A stretch of 64,000 nt of DNA. It comes from Roseivirga sp. (lineage in GTDB: Bacteria > Bacteroidota > Bacteroidia > Cytophagales > Cyclobacteriaceae). The notes under the pieces are model-generated. The model had not been told where the DNA came from and ran no database searches. It saw only the letters and a program-made list of their open reading frames with translations. The stretch spans positions 124,001-188,000 of the forward strand of contig JAGYIY010000003.1 in the NCBI GenBank assembly GCA_018402485.1, given 5' to 3'. Of the stretch, positions 49,541 to 59,759 are shown one piece after another; the first letter of the stretch is position 1; each line of letters opens with the position of its first letter. The translations under genes and the position numbers were made by a program.

Positions 49541-52500
49541 ATGCAGGAAACACAAGCATACACACCTAAAAATAAAGTTAGAATAGTAACTGCCGCAAGT
49601 TTATTCGATGGCCACGACGCTGCCATAAATATTATGCGTAGGATTATTCAATCTACGGGTTGTGAAGTCATTCACTTAGGGCACGACCGCAGTGTAGATG
49701 AGGTAGTGAATACAGCTATTCAAGAAGATGCGCAAGCCATAGCCATGACCTCTTACCAAGGAGGGCATATGGAGTACTTCAAGTACATGCATGATCTTTT
49801 ACATGAGAAGGGTGCCGGCCATGTCAAAATTTTTGGGGGAGGTGGCGGAGTTATCCTACCCGAAGAAATAAAGGAGTTAATGGCTTACGGTATTACGCGT
49901 ATCTATGCACCTGACGATGGTCGGTCAATGGGTTTGCAGGGTATGATCAATGATATGGTAAAGCAGTGCGACTTCCCAACTGGAAAGGAGCTTACCAATG
50001 AGGTGGAGCTTCTGGCTGAAAAGAACAGTCGCGCTTTGGCGCGTATCATTTCTGCTGCAGAAAATTATCCGGAGCTGGCCAAAGATACCCTAGAAAAAAT
50101 TCACCAAATGACCGAGGATTCACAAACTCCCGTTTTAGGAATTACGGGTACAGGTGGATCCGGAAAATCTTCTTTGGTCGATGAGTTGGTGAGAAGATTT
50201 TTAATTGATTTTGAAGACAAATCACTGGGTATTATTTCAGTTGATCCTTCCAAACGAAAAACGGGAGGGGCATTGTTGGGCGATCGCATTCGCATGAATG
50301 CCATTAACCATCCAAGGGTATTTATGCGTTCATTGGCCACGCGCCAATCCAATTTAGCTTTATCAAAACATGTTCGCGAAGCGGTACAAGTGTTAAAAGC
50401 AGCGCAGTTCGATTTAATTATTTTAGAAACCTCAGGTATTGGTCAATCAGATACAGAAATACTCGACCATTCTGATGTTTCGCTTTACGTAATGACACCT
50501 GAATATGGCGCTGCTACGCAATTGGAAAAAATAGATATGTTGGACTTCGCTGATGTGATTGCCCTGAATAAATTCGATAAAAGAGGTGCATTAGATGCCA
50601 TTCGCGATGTAAAAAAGCAATACCAGCGAAACCATGGCTTATGGGAAAAGGATGTGGATGAAATGCCCGTTTATGGAACGATTGCTTCTCAGTTCAACGA
50701 TCCAGGTATGAATACGCTTTATCGTGTGTTGATGGAACACATCAGCACCAAAACTAAAGCATCTCTTTTATCAAGCTATCACAATACCAATGAGATGTCT
50801 GAGAAGGTATTCGTGATACCACCAAAACGTACCCGATATTTATCAGAGATAGCTGAATCTAATCGGGCCTATGACAAGCAAGCATTAGATCAAGCAGAGG
50901 TAGCCGATAAATTATACGGTTTACATCGATCGATTGCCACCTTAAAGGATGCGGACATAGAAGATAAGAATCGTTTAATTGAGGGGTTGCAGTCTTCATT
51001 TGAGCAAGTGAAGCTTGATTTAGATCCTAAAATCTGGTTATTGATTGAAAATTGGGAAGAAAAGAAAGCCCGTTATCAGCATCCTGAATACCTTTTTAAA
51101 GTACGCGATAAAGAAATTAAGATCAAGACCCACACAACGTCTCTTTCGCATTCCCAAATTCCAAAGGTGGCCTTACCTAAGTTTAAAAGTTGGGGAGATA
51201 TTGTCAGGTGGTCATTAACAGAAAATGTACCAGGTGAATTCCCGTATGCTGCAGGTATTTATCCCTTCAAACGTGAAGGCGAAGATCCTACCCGAATGTT
51301 TGCAGGAGAGGGAGGCCCAGAACGAACCAACAGAAGATTTCATTATGTAAGCCTAGGAATGCCAGCTGCACGCCTTTCTACAGCTTTTGACTCTGTTACC
51401 CTTTATGGGAATGATCCTGATTATCGACCAGATATCTATGGGAAAATTGGAAATTCGGGTGTTAGCATCTGTTGTTTAGATGATGCAAAAAAGCTCTATT
51501 CAGGGTTTAATTTATGCGACCCGACTACTTCTGTTTCCATGACCATTAATGGTCCTGCACCCATGTTATTGGCATTTTTCATGAATGCGGCAATAGATCA
51601 ACAATGTGAAATTTACATCAAAGAGCAAGGGTTAGAAAAAGAGGTCGAGAAAAAAATAATTTCTATTTATCAGCAAAGAGATGTTAAAAGGCCAGCATAC
51701 CAAGGGGAATTACCCGAAGGTAATAATGGCCTGGGCTTAATGCTTTTGGGGGTTACCGGTGATCAAGTTTTGCCACAAGAGATTTATCAAAACATAAAAG
51801 CCAAAACCTTATCTGTGGTACGCGGTACAGTACAGGCCGATATTCTGAAAGAAGATCAGGCTCAAAATACCTGTATTTTTTCCACAGAATTTGCGCTGAG
51901 GTTAATGGGGGATGTTCAGGAATATTTCATTGCACAAAAGGTTAGAAACTTTTATTCTGTTTCTATCTCAGGTTACCATATTGCTGAGGCAGGAGCTAAT
52001 CCGATCACTCAACTGGCATTTACATTAGCCAATGGTTTTACTTATGTGGAGTATTACCTCAGTCGAGGGATGAACATTAATGATTTTGGGCCTAATCTTT
52101 CCTTTTTCTTTTCGAATGGTATCGACCCTGAATACGCTGTGATTGGTCGGGTAGCACGTAGAATCTGGGCCAAGGCCATGCGCGAAAAGTATGGTGCTAA
52201 TGCCCGAGCGCAAATGCTGAAATACCACATTCAAACTTCGGGTAGGTCTTTACATGCACAAGAAATAGATTTCAACGACATTCGTACAACTTTACAGGCC
52301 TTGTACGCCATTTATGATAACTGTAATTCTCTGCATACCAATGCCTACGATGAAGCGATTACAACACCCACTGAAGAATCAGTGCGCAGGGCCATGGCCA
52401 TTCAGTTGATCATCAACAAGGAATTGGGTTTAGCCAAGAATGAAAACCCTCTTCAAGGCTCTTTTATCATAGAAGCACTAACTGATTTGGTGGAGGATGC

Positions 52501-52921
52501 GGTTTTATTGGAGTTTGATCGCATTACAGAAAGAGGAGGCGTTTTGGGGGCTATGGAAACCATGTATCAGCGTGGAAAAATTCAAGAAGAGTCTTTGTAT
52601 TACGAAACCCTTAAGCATACAGGCCAATTTCCAATTATTGGTGTGAATACCTTTTTGAGTTCTAAAGGCTCACCAACCGTTTTACCGAGAGAAGTGATTC
52701 GAGCCACAAAGGATGAAAAAGATTATCAGATCAAGATGTTAGAAGATTTGCATAAGGGGAATGAGACTCGGAATAATCAAATGATTGAAATGCTTCAAAA
52801 AGCTGCTATTCAAAATGAAAATATTTTTGAAAAACTCATGGAAGCTTGTAAGTATTGCTCATTGGGTCAAATTACAAAAACCCTGTTTGAAGTTGGGGGG
52901 CAATATCGAAGAAATATGTAA
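49541..52921 (+). CDS. icmF: Fused B12-dependent acyl-CoA mutase (IcmF, isobutyryl-CoA mutase type)
   Basis: Coenzyme B12-dependent mutase of 1126 residues with its GTPase chaperone fused in. Residues about 10-145 are the cobalamin-binding domain, with the base-off histidine in [13 protein letters not shown]. About 155-480 is a MeaB/MeaI-type G-domain with P-loop GTGGSGKSS (about 204-212). About 540-1126 is the mutase large-subunit barrel. This order (B12, GTPase, mutase) defines IcmF, which interconverts isobutyryl-CoA and n-butyryl-CoA or related substrates such as pivalyl-CoA. Methylmalonyl-CoA mutase has a different order and separate chaperone. It stands alone with its own promoter. Confidence 0.94.
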   Translation: MQETQAYTPKNKVRIVTAASLFDGHDAAINIMRRIIQSTGCEVIHLGHDRSVDEVVNTAIQEDAQAIAMTSYQGGHMEYFKYMHDLLHEKGAGHVKIFGGGGGVILPEEIKELMAYGITRIYAPDDGRSMGLQGMINDMVKQCDFPTGKELTNEVELLAEKNSRALARIISAAENYPELAKDTLEKIHQMTEDSQTPVLGITGTGGSGKSSLVDELVRRFLIDFEDKSLGIISVDPSKRKTGGALLGDRIRMNAINHPRVFMRSLATRQSNLALSKHVREAVQVLKAAQFDLIILETSGIGQSDTEILDHSDVSLYVMTPEYGAATQLEKIDMLDFADVIALNKFDKRGALDAIRDVKKQYQRNHGLWEKDVDEMPVYGTIASQFNDPGMNTLYRVLMEHISTKTKASLLSSYHNTNEMSEKVFVIPPKRTRYLSEIAESNRAYDKQALDQAEVADKLYGLHRSIATLKDADIEDKNRLIEGLQSSFEQVKLDLDPKIWLLIENWEEKKARYQHPEYLFKVRDKEIKIKTHTTSLSHSQIPKVALPKFKSWGDIVRWSLTENVPGEFPYAAGIYPFKREGEDPTRMFAGEGGPERTNRRFHYVSLGMPAARLSTAFDSVTLYGNDPDYRPDIYGKIGNSGVSICCLDDAKKLYSGFNLCDPTTSVSMTINGPAPMLLAFFMNAAIDQQCEIYIKEQGLEKEVEKKIISIYQQRDVKRPAYQGELPEGNNGLGLMLLGVTGDQVLPQEIYQNIKAKTLSVVRGTVQADILKEDQAQNTCIFSTEFALRLMGDVQEYFIAQKVRNFYSVSISGYHIAEAGANPITQLAFTLANGFTYVEYYLSRGMNINDFGPNLSFFFSNGIDPEYAVIGRVARRIWAKAMREKYGANARAQMLKYHIQTSGRSLHAQEIDFNDIRTTLQALYAIYDNCNSLHTNAYDEAITTPTEESVRRAMAIQLIINKELGLAKNENPLQGSFIIEALTDLVEDAVLLEFDRITERGGVLGAMETMYQRGKIQEESLYYETLKHTGQFPIIGVNTFLSSKGSPTVLPREVIRATKDEKDYQIKMLEDLHKGNETRNNQMIEMLQKAAIQNENIFEKLMEACKYCSLGQITKTLFEVGGQYRRNM

Positions 52922-52962
52922 GATATGATTTGGCAGAAAGGTAGTTATAGAGCTGTTTAGGT

Positions 52963-53553
52963 ATGGAAAGCATCCTGAGGAAGTCTAGCTGGTTTTTGAT
53001 CTTAATTTTTTGTACCGCCACATTGCTATGGGCACAAAATGATTCATTGTTGCAATTCAATGAGAAGCGATTGTATTTGAATGAGGTAGCAATGATCATC
53101 CTAGGCAGTTGGGCCCTTGCCAATATGCTGGTTAATGGATTTTTGCTCAGGCAGAAAGCCAATGCATCAACAGCTCATTTTTATAAAATGAATATTTTTT
53201 GGAATATCGTTAATCTTGGCTTAGCTATTCCAGGCTTTCGTAATGCGATCATTACCCAACCGGAATCGCTAGGGCTAATTAATACTTTATCTGCTTTTTA
53301 TGATATGTCTCAAATGTTGCTGTTGAATGTAGGGTTGGATGTAGCCTACATCGTGGGTGGTTTTTTACTTTTGGAAATGGCCAAGAGGGGAACAAAAAAG
53401 CAGGAAATGTTGAAAGGATATGGGAAGGCCTTGTTATTACAAGGTGGGTTCTTATTGGTGTTTGACTTGGTTTTGGTAATGATTTTGCAAACCAAAACAT
53501 CATCACTTCATCATCTTATCCATGATGCAGGCTTTCTAAAATTAGTCTTCTAA
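52963..53553 (+). CDS. DUF6992-type membrane protein
   Basis: Protein of 196 residues with a signal-like N-terminus (about 8-24, ending LLWAQ) and about four later hydrophobic helices. I recognise it as similar to the DUF6992 Bacteroidota family, function unknown. The 3' end overlaps the convergent batA gene by 12 bases. No operon partner. Moderate confidence in the family call, good confidence that it is a gene. Confidence 0.78.
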   Translation: MESILRKSSWFLILIFCTATLLWAQNDSLLQFNEKRLYLNEVAMIILGSWALANMLVNGFLLRQKANASTAHFYKMNIFWNIVNLGLAIPGFRNAIITQPESLGLINTLSAFYDMSQMLLLNVGLDVAYIVGGFLLLEMAKRGTKKQEMLKGYGKALLLQGGFLLVFDLVLVMILQTKTSSLHHLIHDAGFLKLVF

Positions 53554-54588
53554 TAGGTTGCTTACAAAGGTGCTTTTGGTCAGCATGTAGAGCACAAAAA
53601 AGGCTAAAGCCCATTTTAAATAAATGGGATAAAAATCGGTGGTATTTTTATAGCGCGTTTCCTTAATTTCTGCTTTTTCGAAGGAATCAATTTCTTCAAA
53701 TACGTTGACAAGTGCTTGATTGTCTTCTACTCGGTAAAATTTACCTGAGCCCAGTGCTGCAATTTCGCGTAGGGTAGTTTCGTCAAGCGTATTTTCAATG
53801 TAGTTAGGCCTACCAAAAAAATCTTTGCCAAAGGGTACTTTGCCTTCTTTCCCTACCGCTATGGTATAAATTTTTATATCATACGCAGAAGCCAATTCTG
53901 CAGCCGTAATGGGGTCCACATTTCCGGCTGTATTATCACCATCAGAGATTAAAATAAGAACCTTTGAGGGTGCTTCTGACTCTCGCATTCGGTTGGTGGC
54001 AACAGCTAGAGCACTACCTATGGCCGTACCGCGTTTTTCAATTTTATCAAAGTCAATTTCTTCTATAAAGCTGTAAAGTAAATCATAATCTGTTGTTAAA
54101 GGGGCTAAGGAATAAGCTTCTCCCGAAAAGATGATAAGTCCAATGCGGTCTTGAAGTCTTCCTTCAATAAAGGATCGAGCAGTACTTTTTGCAGCTTCTA
54201 ATCTGTTGGGCTTAAAATCTTCGATCTTCATGGACTCAGAAATATCGAGTACCAAGGCAATGTCTATGCCTTCAGACCATTGCTCAACTTGTTCATTTGT
54301 GCGTTGCGGACGAGCCACTGTAACCAATAAAAGGGCTAACATGAATGCGAAAAACAAAGGGGGGATAATTCTTAAATAACTTGTCCAGTTTTTTTCTAAA
54401 TGCTTTTCGGGTAAAGCAATGGGGAGTTTGGATTGTCTTGCCGTATTAAGCAGCCACCTCAAAAAGAACAGAAACAAAACCAAGGGAACAAAATAAAGTA
54501 CGAAGCCGTTGACCCAATCAAAAGACTGATAGGCGGTTGGGGTGAACCATTCTAGGGAGAGCCAATTGTGTTTTGATTCGTCAAGCAT
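53542..54588 (-). CDS. BatA-like vWA-domain membrane protein
   Basis: Inner-membrane protein of 348 residues. N-terminal membrane helices (about 27-45 and 72-92), a vWA domain (about 108-300) with MIDAS DISES (Asp115, Ser117, Ser119) and RGTAIGSAL, and a C-terminal helix (about 325-343). This matches BatA of the Bat aerotolerance cluster, linked to oxidative stress and cell envelope integrity. It overlaps the upstream gene by 8 bases and is last in the operon DUF58 - Bat-type membrane protein - BatA. BatB and BatC are at 23.9-25.9 kb, not adjacent. Confidence 0.88.
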   Translation of the reverse strand: MLDESKHNWLSLEWFTPTAYQSFDWVNGFVLYFVPLVLFLFFLRWLLNTARQSKLPIALPEKHLEKNWTSYLRIIPPLFFAFMLALLLVTVARPQRTNEQVEQWSEGIDIALVLDISESMKIEDFKPNRLEAAKSTARSFIEGRLQDRIGLIIFSGEAYSLAPLTTDYDLLYSFIEEIDFDKIEKRGTAIGSALAVATNRMRESEAPSKVLILISDGDNTAGNVDPITAAELASAYDIKIYTIAVGKEGKVPFGKDFFGRPNYIENTLDETTLREIAALGSGKFYRVEDNQALVNVFEEIDSFEKAEIKETRYKNTTDFYPIYLKWALAFFVLYMLTKSTFVSNLLED

Positions 54589-55471
54589 TTTTGATCTGGT
54601 TTACCTTATAACTATACTTATCAATCGCGTAATCTCTTAAAAACTCAAAGTCATTTTGTAAAGACGCCGATGTTTGGCCACTGTAAATATTACGGTCGAT
54701 GGCTTTTAAGGTCTCATCAAGTGAATTGCTTTGCTGTATTTTTCGTATCTCCTTCGTCGTGAGAGAGGTGTAGGGGGATCCTTCTAATTTTTCCATGTAG
54801 GCTTTCCACATCTTCAATAGTTGTTCAATGTCATTGATACTATCAGGTTGCGCAAGTCCATGAACCCGTGCATCAAACTCTTTCTGAAATATTTCTAAAG
54901 CCTTTTTTAAACGGTAAAGCTGAATTTTCTTCCTGATACTTTTTCCCCAAACGAAAAAGATCACCAACATCGCTACACAAAATGAAACCATACCAATGAT
55001 CCAATAAGGGTAGTTAAAAGCTAAACTCACGGGTTCAAAAGCATTCGTCTCAGCCATACTTAAAGAATCGGGCATTTGAAGCACCACATGTTTCAATGCG
55101 ATGCTATCGATATTGCTAAATACGGGAATGCTATCTTTCTTATTAGCAATAAAAATAGGTAGAGAAAGTTTTTGAACAGAATCTATTTCAAATGTGGTGA
55201 GGACATAAATTGCACTATCAATGCTGGTAGCTGTATCGGATTTTGTAGAGAAGTAAAATTTATCTATGAGTTCAAAAGGACTAAAATCGTACAAGGAATC
55301 TGGAAAAATAACCGATCTGTTTCTGGCATCTCTATAGCTTAAAGAATAGCTTACAGGTTCTCCAATTTTCAGACTGTCTTCTACAAAATAGGCAAAGGGT
55401 TTGTTCGTTTGGCCCATCAATCCAAAAGTCATTACTAACCCAATAAAACAGCCTAAGATTCTTTTAATCAC
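54581..55471 (-). CDS. Bat-operon membrane protein with signal peptide and one TM helix
   Basis: Protein of 296 residues with an N-terminal signal (about 1-20), an extracytoplasmic beta-rich domain (about 22-150) and one transmembrane helix near 150-172 (YPYWIIGMVSFCVAMLVIFF), followed by a cytoplasmic helical domain. In position it equals the uncharacterised third gene of Bacteroidota Bat operons. It is not BatD, which is far longer. The start appears to be GTG at 55471 and overlaps the DUF58 stop by 8 bases, as does its own end with batA. Confidence 0.8.
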   Translation of the reverse strand: MIKRILGCFIGLVMTFGLMGQTNKPFAYFVEDSLKIGEPVSYSLSYRDARNRSVIFPDSLYDFSPFELIDKFYFSTKSDTATSIDSAIYVLTTFEIDSVQKLSLPIFIANKKDSIPVFSNIDSIALKHVVLQMPDSLSMAETNAFEPVSLAFNYPYWIIGMVSFCVAMLVIFFVWGKSIRKKIQLYRLKKALEIFQKEFDARVHGLAQPDSINDIEQLLKMWKAYMEKLEGSPYTSLTTKEIRKIQQSNSLDETLKAIDRNIYSGQTSASLQNDFEFLRDYAIDKYSYKVNQIKNA

Positions 55472-56342
55472 GTTTTTTTGTTCTATTTCTGATTTTAAAT
55501 AGTTTAATCAATTGAGGTACGTAATTATCCTTGGTATTGATTTCAACGTAGTTGATCTGGTTCTTTTTACAAAACCGTTCGAGCTCATTCTTGTTCGAAA
55601 CATAGGTCTCATTGAGTTTGTCTTTAAAGGCAGGCGATGAGGTGTTTACCCAGATCGTTTTCTTACTTTCTTTATCGTATAAGGGTACTATGCCTAAGTT
55701 AGGAAGCAGTATTTCTCTGTCGTCTTTTAAATGAATGACCACAACATCATGTCTATTGGCTAAAAGCCGCAAGCTTTGTTCGTAACCCTTATCAATAAAG
55801 TCTGATATCAATATCAATACGCTTTTCCTTGGAATGATTTCCAGTGCTTTTTTGATGGCAATTGTAATGTTTGTTTTGGTAGATTGGGGTTGGTGATGAT
55901 ACAATTCGTGAATGATGGCATAGCCATGTTTAATGCCTTTACCCGACTTCATAAACTTCTCTTTTTGATCTGAGAAGGTGAGTAAGCCCACACGACTTTG
56001 CTCTTTTAATGCCGCAAGTGTAAGAACACCTGTAATTTCTTTTCCGATATCTACTTTTTGTGCCCCAGGCGTACCTATTTCTTGTGAGGCACTGACATCC
56101 AGTAAAAAGAAAACGGTTTGTTCTTTCTCTTCTTTGAAGGTTTTTACAAAAGTACCATGGCCTTTTGCAGAAACATTCCAATCGATGATACGTGTATCAT
56201 CACCGTACTGGTATTCACGTACCCCATCAAATTCCAAACCGGAACCTTTGAAAATGGAGTGGTAATCGCCCTGCATCCTTGAATTAATGGCTTTGCGGAT
56301 TTTTACCTCGTACTTTCTAAGTTTAGAAATGATATGCTCCAT
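55464..56342 (-). CDS. DUF58-domain protein of the Bat operon
   Basis: Cytoplasmic protein of 292 residues. The DUF58 signature EFDGVREYQYGDDTRIIDWNVSAK occupies about 37-60, followed by a vWA-like fold with FLLDVSASQEIG (a MIDAS-like DxSxS) and VLILISDFIDKG. DUF58 proteins usually sit after a MoxR AAA+ ATPase, but here no moxR precedes it: the region upstream holds only the divergent DUF4296 gene. First gene of the three-gene batA operon. Confidence 0.9.
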   Translation of the reverse strand: MEHIISKLRKYEVKIRKAINSRMQGDYHSIFKGSGLEFDGVREYQYGDDTRIIDWNVSAKGHGTFVKTFKEEKEQTVFFLLDVSASQEIGTPGAQKVDIGKEITGVLTLAALKEQSRVGLLTFSDQKEKFMKSGKGIKHGYAIIHELYHHQPQSTKTNITIAIKKALEIIPRKSVLILISDFIDKGYEQSLRLLANRHDVVVIHLKDDREILLPNLGIVPLYDKESKKTIWVNTSSPAFKDKLNETYVSNKNELERFCKKNQINYVEINTKDNYVPQLIKLFKIRNRTKKRD

Positions 56343-56434
56343 AATAAAGGCCTAAAAATAGGACATATTTTATTGTTTTAGCGGTTTAGTTTCTAAATTT
56401 TGGTTAACAACATGGCTTCAATTGCCAGATGACT

Positions 56435-56442
56435 TACCTTTG
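56435..56442 (+). promoter_or_regulatory. Putative -7 element for the DUF4296-mutS2 transcript
   Basis: TACCTTTG is an exact TAnnTTTG match 36 bases before the ATG at 56478, giving a leader of about 31 bases. Confidence 0.55.
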
Positions 56443-56477
56443 GGGTATTCTGATAAAGGAAACAAATTTATAAGGCA

Positions 56478-56828
56478 ATGAGAGACATTAAAAAGTTTTT
56501 TTTATTGGTGGTATTCATCGCAGTTCTAAGCTGCCAGAATGATGAAAAAGCCCCTGAAGACATTCTTTCGCATCAGCAAATGGTGCAGTTGCTAATCGAT
56601 GTAAGAATTGCTGAAGGGAAAATAAATGCAGTAGCACAATTCAAAAGTTATGAAAACGAAATATTTAGTGTGCTAGAAAAAGAGATTTTTGAAAAACATC
56701 AGATAGACTCTTTGACTTATGTAAAGAGTTATAATTATTACCTTACACATCCCCAACTCTATTTGGCGATTACAGATGAGGTTATTGATAGTTTAAAAGT
56801 AAGGCAAAGTCAATTGAACGGTAGATAA
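56478..56828 (+). CDS. DUF4296 lipoprotein
   Basis: Lipoprotein of 116 residues with signal peptide and lipobox VLSC (Cys19), followed by a helical domain typical of DUF4296 (HQQMVQLLIDVRIAEGKI, and the C-terminal YNYYLTHPQLYLAI). Function unknown. Bacteroidota often carry it near envelope or lipid genes. It ends 6 bases before the mutS2 ATG, so the two are likely cotranscribed from the promoter at 56435. Confidence 0.85.
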   Translation: MRDIKKFFLLVVFIAVLSCQNDEKAPEDILSHQQMVQLLIDVRIAEGKINAVAQFKSYENEIFSVLEKEIFEKHQIDSLTYVKSYNYYLTHPQLYLAITDEVIDSLKVRQSQLNGR

Positions 56829-56834
56829 AACTGC

Positions 56835-59204
56835 ATGTTATACCCCCCCAATTTAGAAGAAAAGTTAGGATTTGATAAAGTAAGAACGATGCTGGAAGAA
56901 GGTTGCGAAAGCAGTCTGGGAAAGCAGCATGTTCAAAAAATTAAGTTGGCAACAGATGTCAATAAAATCAGTAGATGGTTGAGTCAAACACAAGAATTTG
57001 CCTCAATTATTTCAAGTCAGCGGCTCTTTCCCAACAGTAATTTCATCGATATTTCCCCTTTATTTGGTAAAATCAAAGTAGTGGATTCTTTTTTGCAAGA
57101 AGAAGAAATGTTTGATGTACTGCTAGCACTTAAGACCATGAATAGGTGCCTTGACTTCTTTAGCGAAAACCACAAGGAGTTTCCTGTGCTATCTGAACTA
57201 ACTGAGCCCCTTTTGTTCGATGAGGATTTGATGTGGACTTTAGAAAGAAAGTTTGATGAGAGAGGGCTGTTAAAGGATAATGCCTCCGATAGACTTTATG
57301 ATATCCGCAAAGGCATTACAGCGGAAAAACAACGGTTAAGGAGTGTGTTAGATAGTCTCTTAAGAAGAACGAAAAAAGAGGGGTATACGGCAGAAGACGT
57401 ACTACCTACCATTCGCAATGGACGTATGGTTATTCCGGTTTTTGCTGAGCATAAACGAAGACTAAAAGGTTTTATTCATGGGGAATCCGCAACGGGCCAA
57501 ACGGTATATTTAGAACCTACGGAAGTTTTTGAAATTAACAATGAGGTTCAGGAACTCGAATATGCTGAGAAGCGTGAAATGGTTCTCATTCTAATGGAGC
57601 TTACAGGCTATCTACGTCCTGAAATTGAAAACTTCAAAGCATATATGAAGTTTTTGGGGCTCATTGATTTTATCCGTGCCAAAGCCCGATATGCACTTCA
57701 ATTAGATGCAATTGCACCACAATCCTCGTCCGATAAGTCTTTCCGATGGAACGAAGCCAAACACCCTTTGTTATTGGCCAATCACAAAGCCTTGGGTAAA
57801 AAAGTGGTACCTCTTACCATTTCGCTCAGTGATAAGGAGCGTATTTTATTGATTTCCGGCCCCAATGCCGGAGGTAAAAGTGTGTGCCTCAAAACAGTTG
57901 GTTTACTTCAATACATGTATCAATCAGGTTTATTGGTTCCGGTTAAGGAGGATTCAGTTTTCACCATTTTTAATGATATTTTTATTGATATTGGTGATGA
58001 GCAATCAATTGAAAATGATTTGAGCACCTACAGTTCACACTTAATGAACATGAAACATCTCATGGCTCAAGTCAATAAAAAAAGCCTTTTCCTCATTGAT
58101 GAATTTGGTACAGGAACAGAGCCGCAATACGGAGCCGCCATTGCAGAGGCCATTTTAATGGAGCTTCAGCATTCTCAAGGCATGGGGATAATTACTACGC
58201 ATTATTCTAACCTAAAACAATACGCTGATGAGCAGCAAGGGCTACTGAATGGTGCAATGAAGTATGATCTGAAGCAATTGCAGCCTCTTTATGAATTGGA
58301 AATAGGTAAACCAGGAAGTTCATTTGCCTTTGAGATTGCTACTAAAATTGGTTTGCCCTACCCTACGATTGCTGAGGCCAAGAAGAAGATGGGGGTAGAG
58401 CAAGTGTCTTTCGATCAAATGCTCTCACAGCTTCAATTACAGCAGCAAGAAATGGAAATGACTGAGAAGCGTTTGATAGCCAAAGAAAAGGAGCTGAAAG
58501 ACCTTACGGAACAATATGCTGAACTCAAAAACCACTTGGAGCAGCAAAAGCAAAAAATATTAGACGGCGCTAGAAAGGAGGCGTTTCAAATTGTAACATC
58601 AGCCAATAGGGCAGTAGAACAAGCCATTAGAGAAATTCAGGAAAGAAAGGCTGAAAAGCAAGTTGTTAAAGCCCAGAGGGAGAAATTAAATAGGATAAAA
58701 GAGGCCTCAAAATCAGAAAATACTTTCCATAAGGTAGAGACAACGGATACGGTTAAAGTAGGTGACTATGTAAGGTTGGATGACCAAGAAACCATTGGTC
58801 AAGTGATACAAATCAAAGGCAGAGATGCAAGCCTGAGCATTGGTGAGTTAACTTCTTTTGTTAAGCTGAATCGCTTGACAAAGGTAAATCGGAAAGATTA
58901 CAAGGAGCAGAGTAGAGGAAAAACCGCTAGAGGTTTCGATTTTACCAGTCGTCAAGTAGATTTTTCACCTCGCTTAGATATTAGAGGAATGCGAGCAGAG
59001 GAAGCTCTGCCTCATTTGACCCACTGGGTTGATGAAGCCATTTTATTGAGTCAAAAGGAGTTACAAATCGTGCATGGAAAAGGCAATGGTGTTTTGCGTG
59101 AGATTTGCCGTAATGCACTGAAGAATTATGCAGAAGTAACTCATATTAGAGATGAGCATGCAGATAGAGGAGGGGCAGGGGTTACCTTATTTAACCTAGG
59201 ATAA
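56835..59204 (+). CDS. mutS2: MutS2-family DNA/ribosome-associated ATPase
   Basis: MutS2 of 789 residues. It lacks the mismatch-binding N-terminal domain of MutS1, and starts with the lever/clamp-like helices (about 1-280). The ATPase domain includes the P-loop SGPNAGGKS (about 341-349) and Walker B FLIDEFGTGTEP. A long charged coiled coil follows (about 520-640) and a C-terminal Smr domain ends the protein (about 715-789, with LDIRGMRAEEA and IVHGKGNGVL). MutS2 proteins have been tied to recombination suppression and, in Bacillus, to rescue of collided ribosomes. Convergent with the 59211-59687 lipoprotein gene. Confidence 0.95.
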   Translation: MLYPPNLEEKLGFDKVRTMLEEGCESSLGKQHVQKIKLATDVNKISRWLSQTQEFASIISSQRLFPNSNFIDISPLFGKIKVVDSFLQEEEMFDVLLALKTMNRCLDFFSENHKEFPVLSELTEPLLFDEDLMWTLERKFDERGLLKDNASDRLYDIRKGITAEKQRLRSVLDSLLRRTKKEGYTAEDVLPTIRNGRMVIPVFAEHKRRLKGFIHGESATGQTVYLEPTEVFEINNEVQELEYAEKREMVLILMELTGYLRPEIENFKAYMKFLGLIDFIRAKARYALQLDAIAPQSSSDKSFRWNEAKHPLLLANHKALGKKVVPLTISLSDKERILLISGPNAGGKSVCLKTVGLLQYMYQSGLLVPVKEDSVFTIFNDIFIDIGDEQSIENDLSTYSSHLMNMKHLMAQVNKKSLFLIDEFGTGTEPQYGAAIAEAILMELQHSQGMGIITTHYSNLKQYADEQQGLLNGAMKYDLKQLQPLYELEIGKPGSSFAFEIATKIGLPYPTIAEAKKKMGVEQVSFDQMLSQLQLQQQEMEMTEKRLIAKEKELKDLTEQYAELKNHLEQQKQKILDGARKEAFQIVTSANRAVEQAIREIQERKAEKQVVKAQREKLNRIKEASKSENTFHKVETTDTVKVGDYVRLDDQETIGQVIQIKGRDASLSIGELTSFVKLNRLTKVNRKDYKEQSRGKTARGFDFTSRQVDFSPRLDIRGMRAEEALPHLTHWVDEAILLSQKELQIVHGKGNGVLREICRNALKNYAEVTHIRDEHADRGGAGVTLFNLG

Positions 59205-59210
59205 TGCTTT

Positions 59211-59687
59211 TTACTGAGCTTCTAAATTAAAGACATAGGTTCCATCCGCTCCTTTTACACCAGCAGCTAAACCACCGCCTTTTGTAAAGTTTACCGTCAT
59301 CGTAAGTGTAGCAGGGTCAGTGCTTGAATTGATATTAGAGATGGCATAGATATTTGCATCATCCGCATCAAATATCAATTGATTGAGATTTGTACCATTG
59401 AAACTCCATGATCCTGTTGGATTTAAAAAGGGGGCACCATCTCTACTTGAATAAACCTTTGAGGTATTGGTGCTTCTAAGCGTAATAGAGAAATTATCTA
59501 ATCCATTGGCTGGGGCACCATCGAAAGTAACAGAAGTAGCTTTCCAAGTTATACCCGTTGTGCCTGTTAAGTCAAGAATACGTTGTTCCTCTGGTGTAAG
59601 ATCAGGTTCATCATCTCCTCCACAAGAAACCATTAGTGATAGTGTCAACAGGCAAAATAAAAAGGAAAAGGTTTTCTTGTAATTCAT
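59211..59687 (-). CDS. Small secreted lipoprotein, unknown function
   Basis: Lipoprotein of 158 residues with a signal peptide and lipobox MVSC (Cys22), followed by an acidic GGDDEPDLTPEEQRILDL linker. The mature part is rich in Thr, Ser, Asn and Gly, with short predicted beta strands (TWKATSVTFDG, SWSFNG, LTMTVNFTKGG), so it could be a lipocalin-like or beta-sandwich fold. The GG-DDE pattern after the Cys is like surface-exposed lipoprotein export signals of Bacteroidota. An in-frame ATG at 59696 would add 3 residues. No family recognised. Confidence 0.75.
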   Translation of the reverse strand: MNYKKTFSFLFCLLTLSLMVSCGGDDEPDLTPEEQRILDLTGTTGITWKATSVTFDGAPANGLDNFSITLRSTNTSKVYSSRDGAPFLNPTGSWSFNGTNLNQLIFDADDANIYAISNINSSTDPATLTMTVNFTKGGGLAAGVKGADGTYVFNLEAQ

Positions 59688-59759
59688 ATTTATCATCTTA
59701 CTAATTTAAAACAATAATAGATATAAAATTCATAAATCCATAGCAGCAATTATGAGTTT

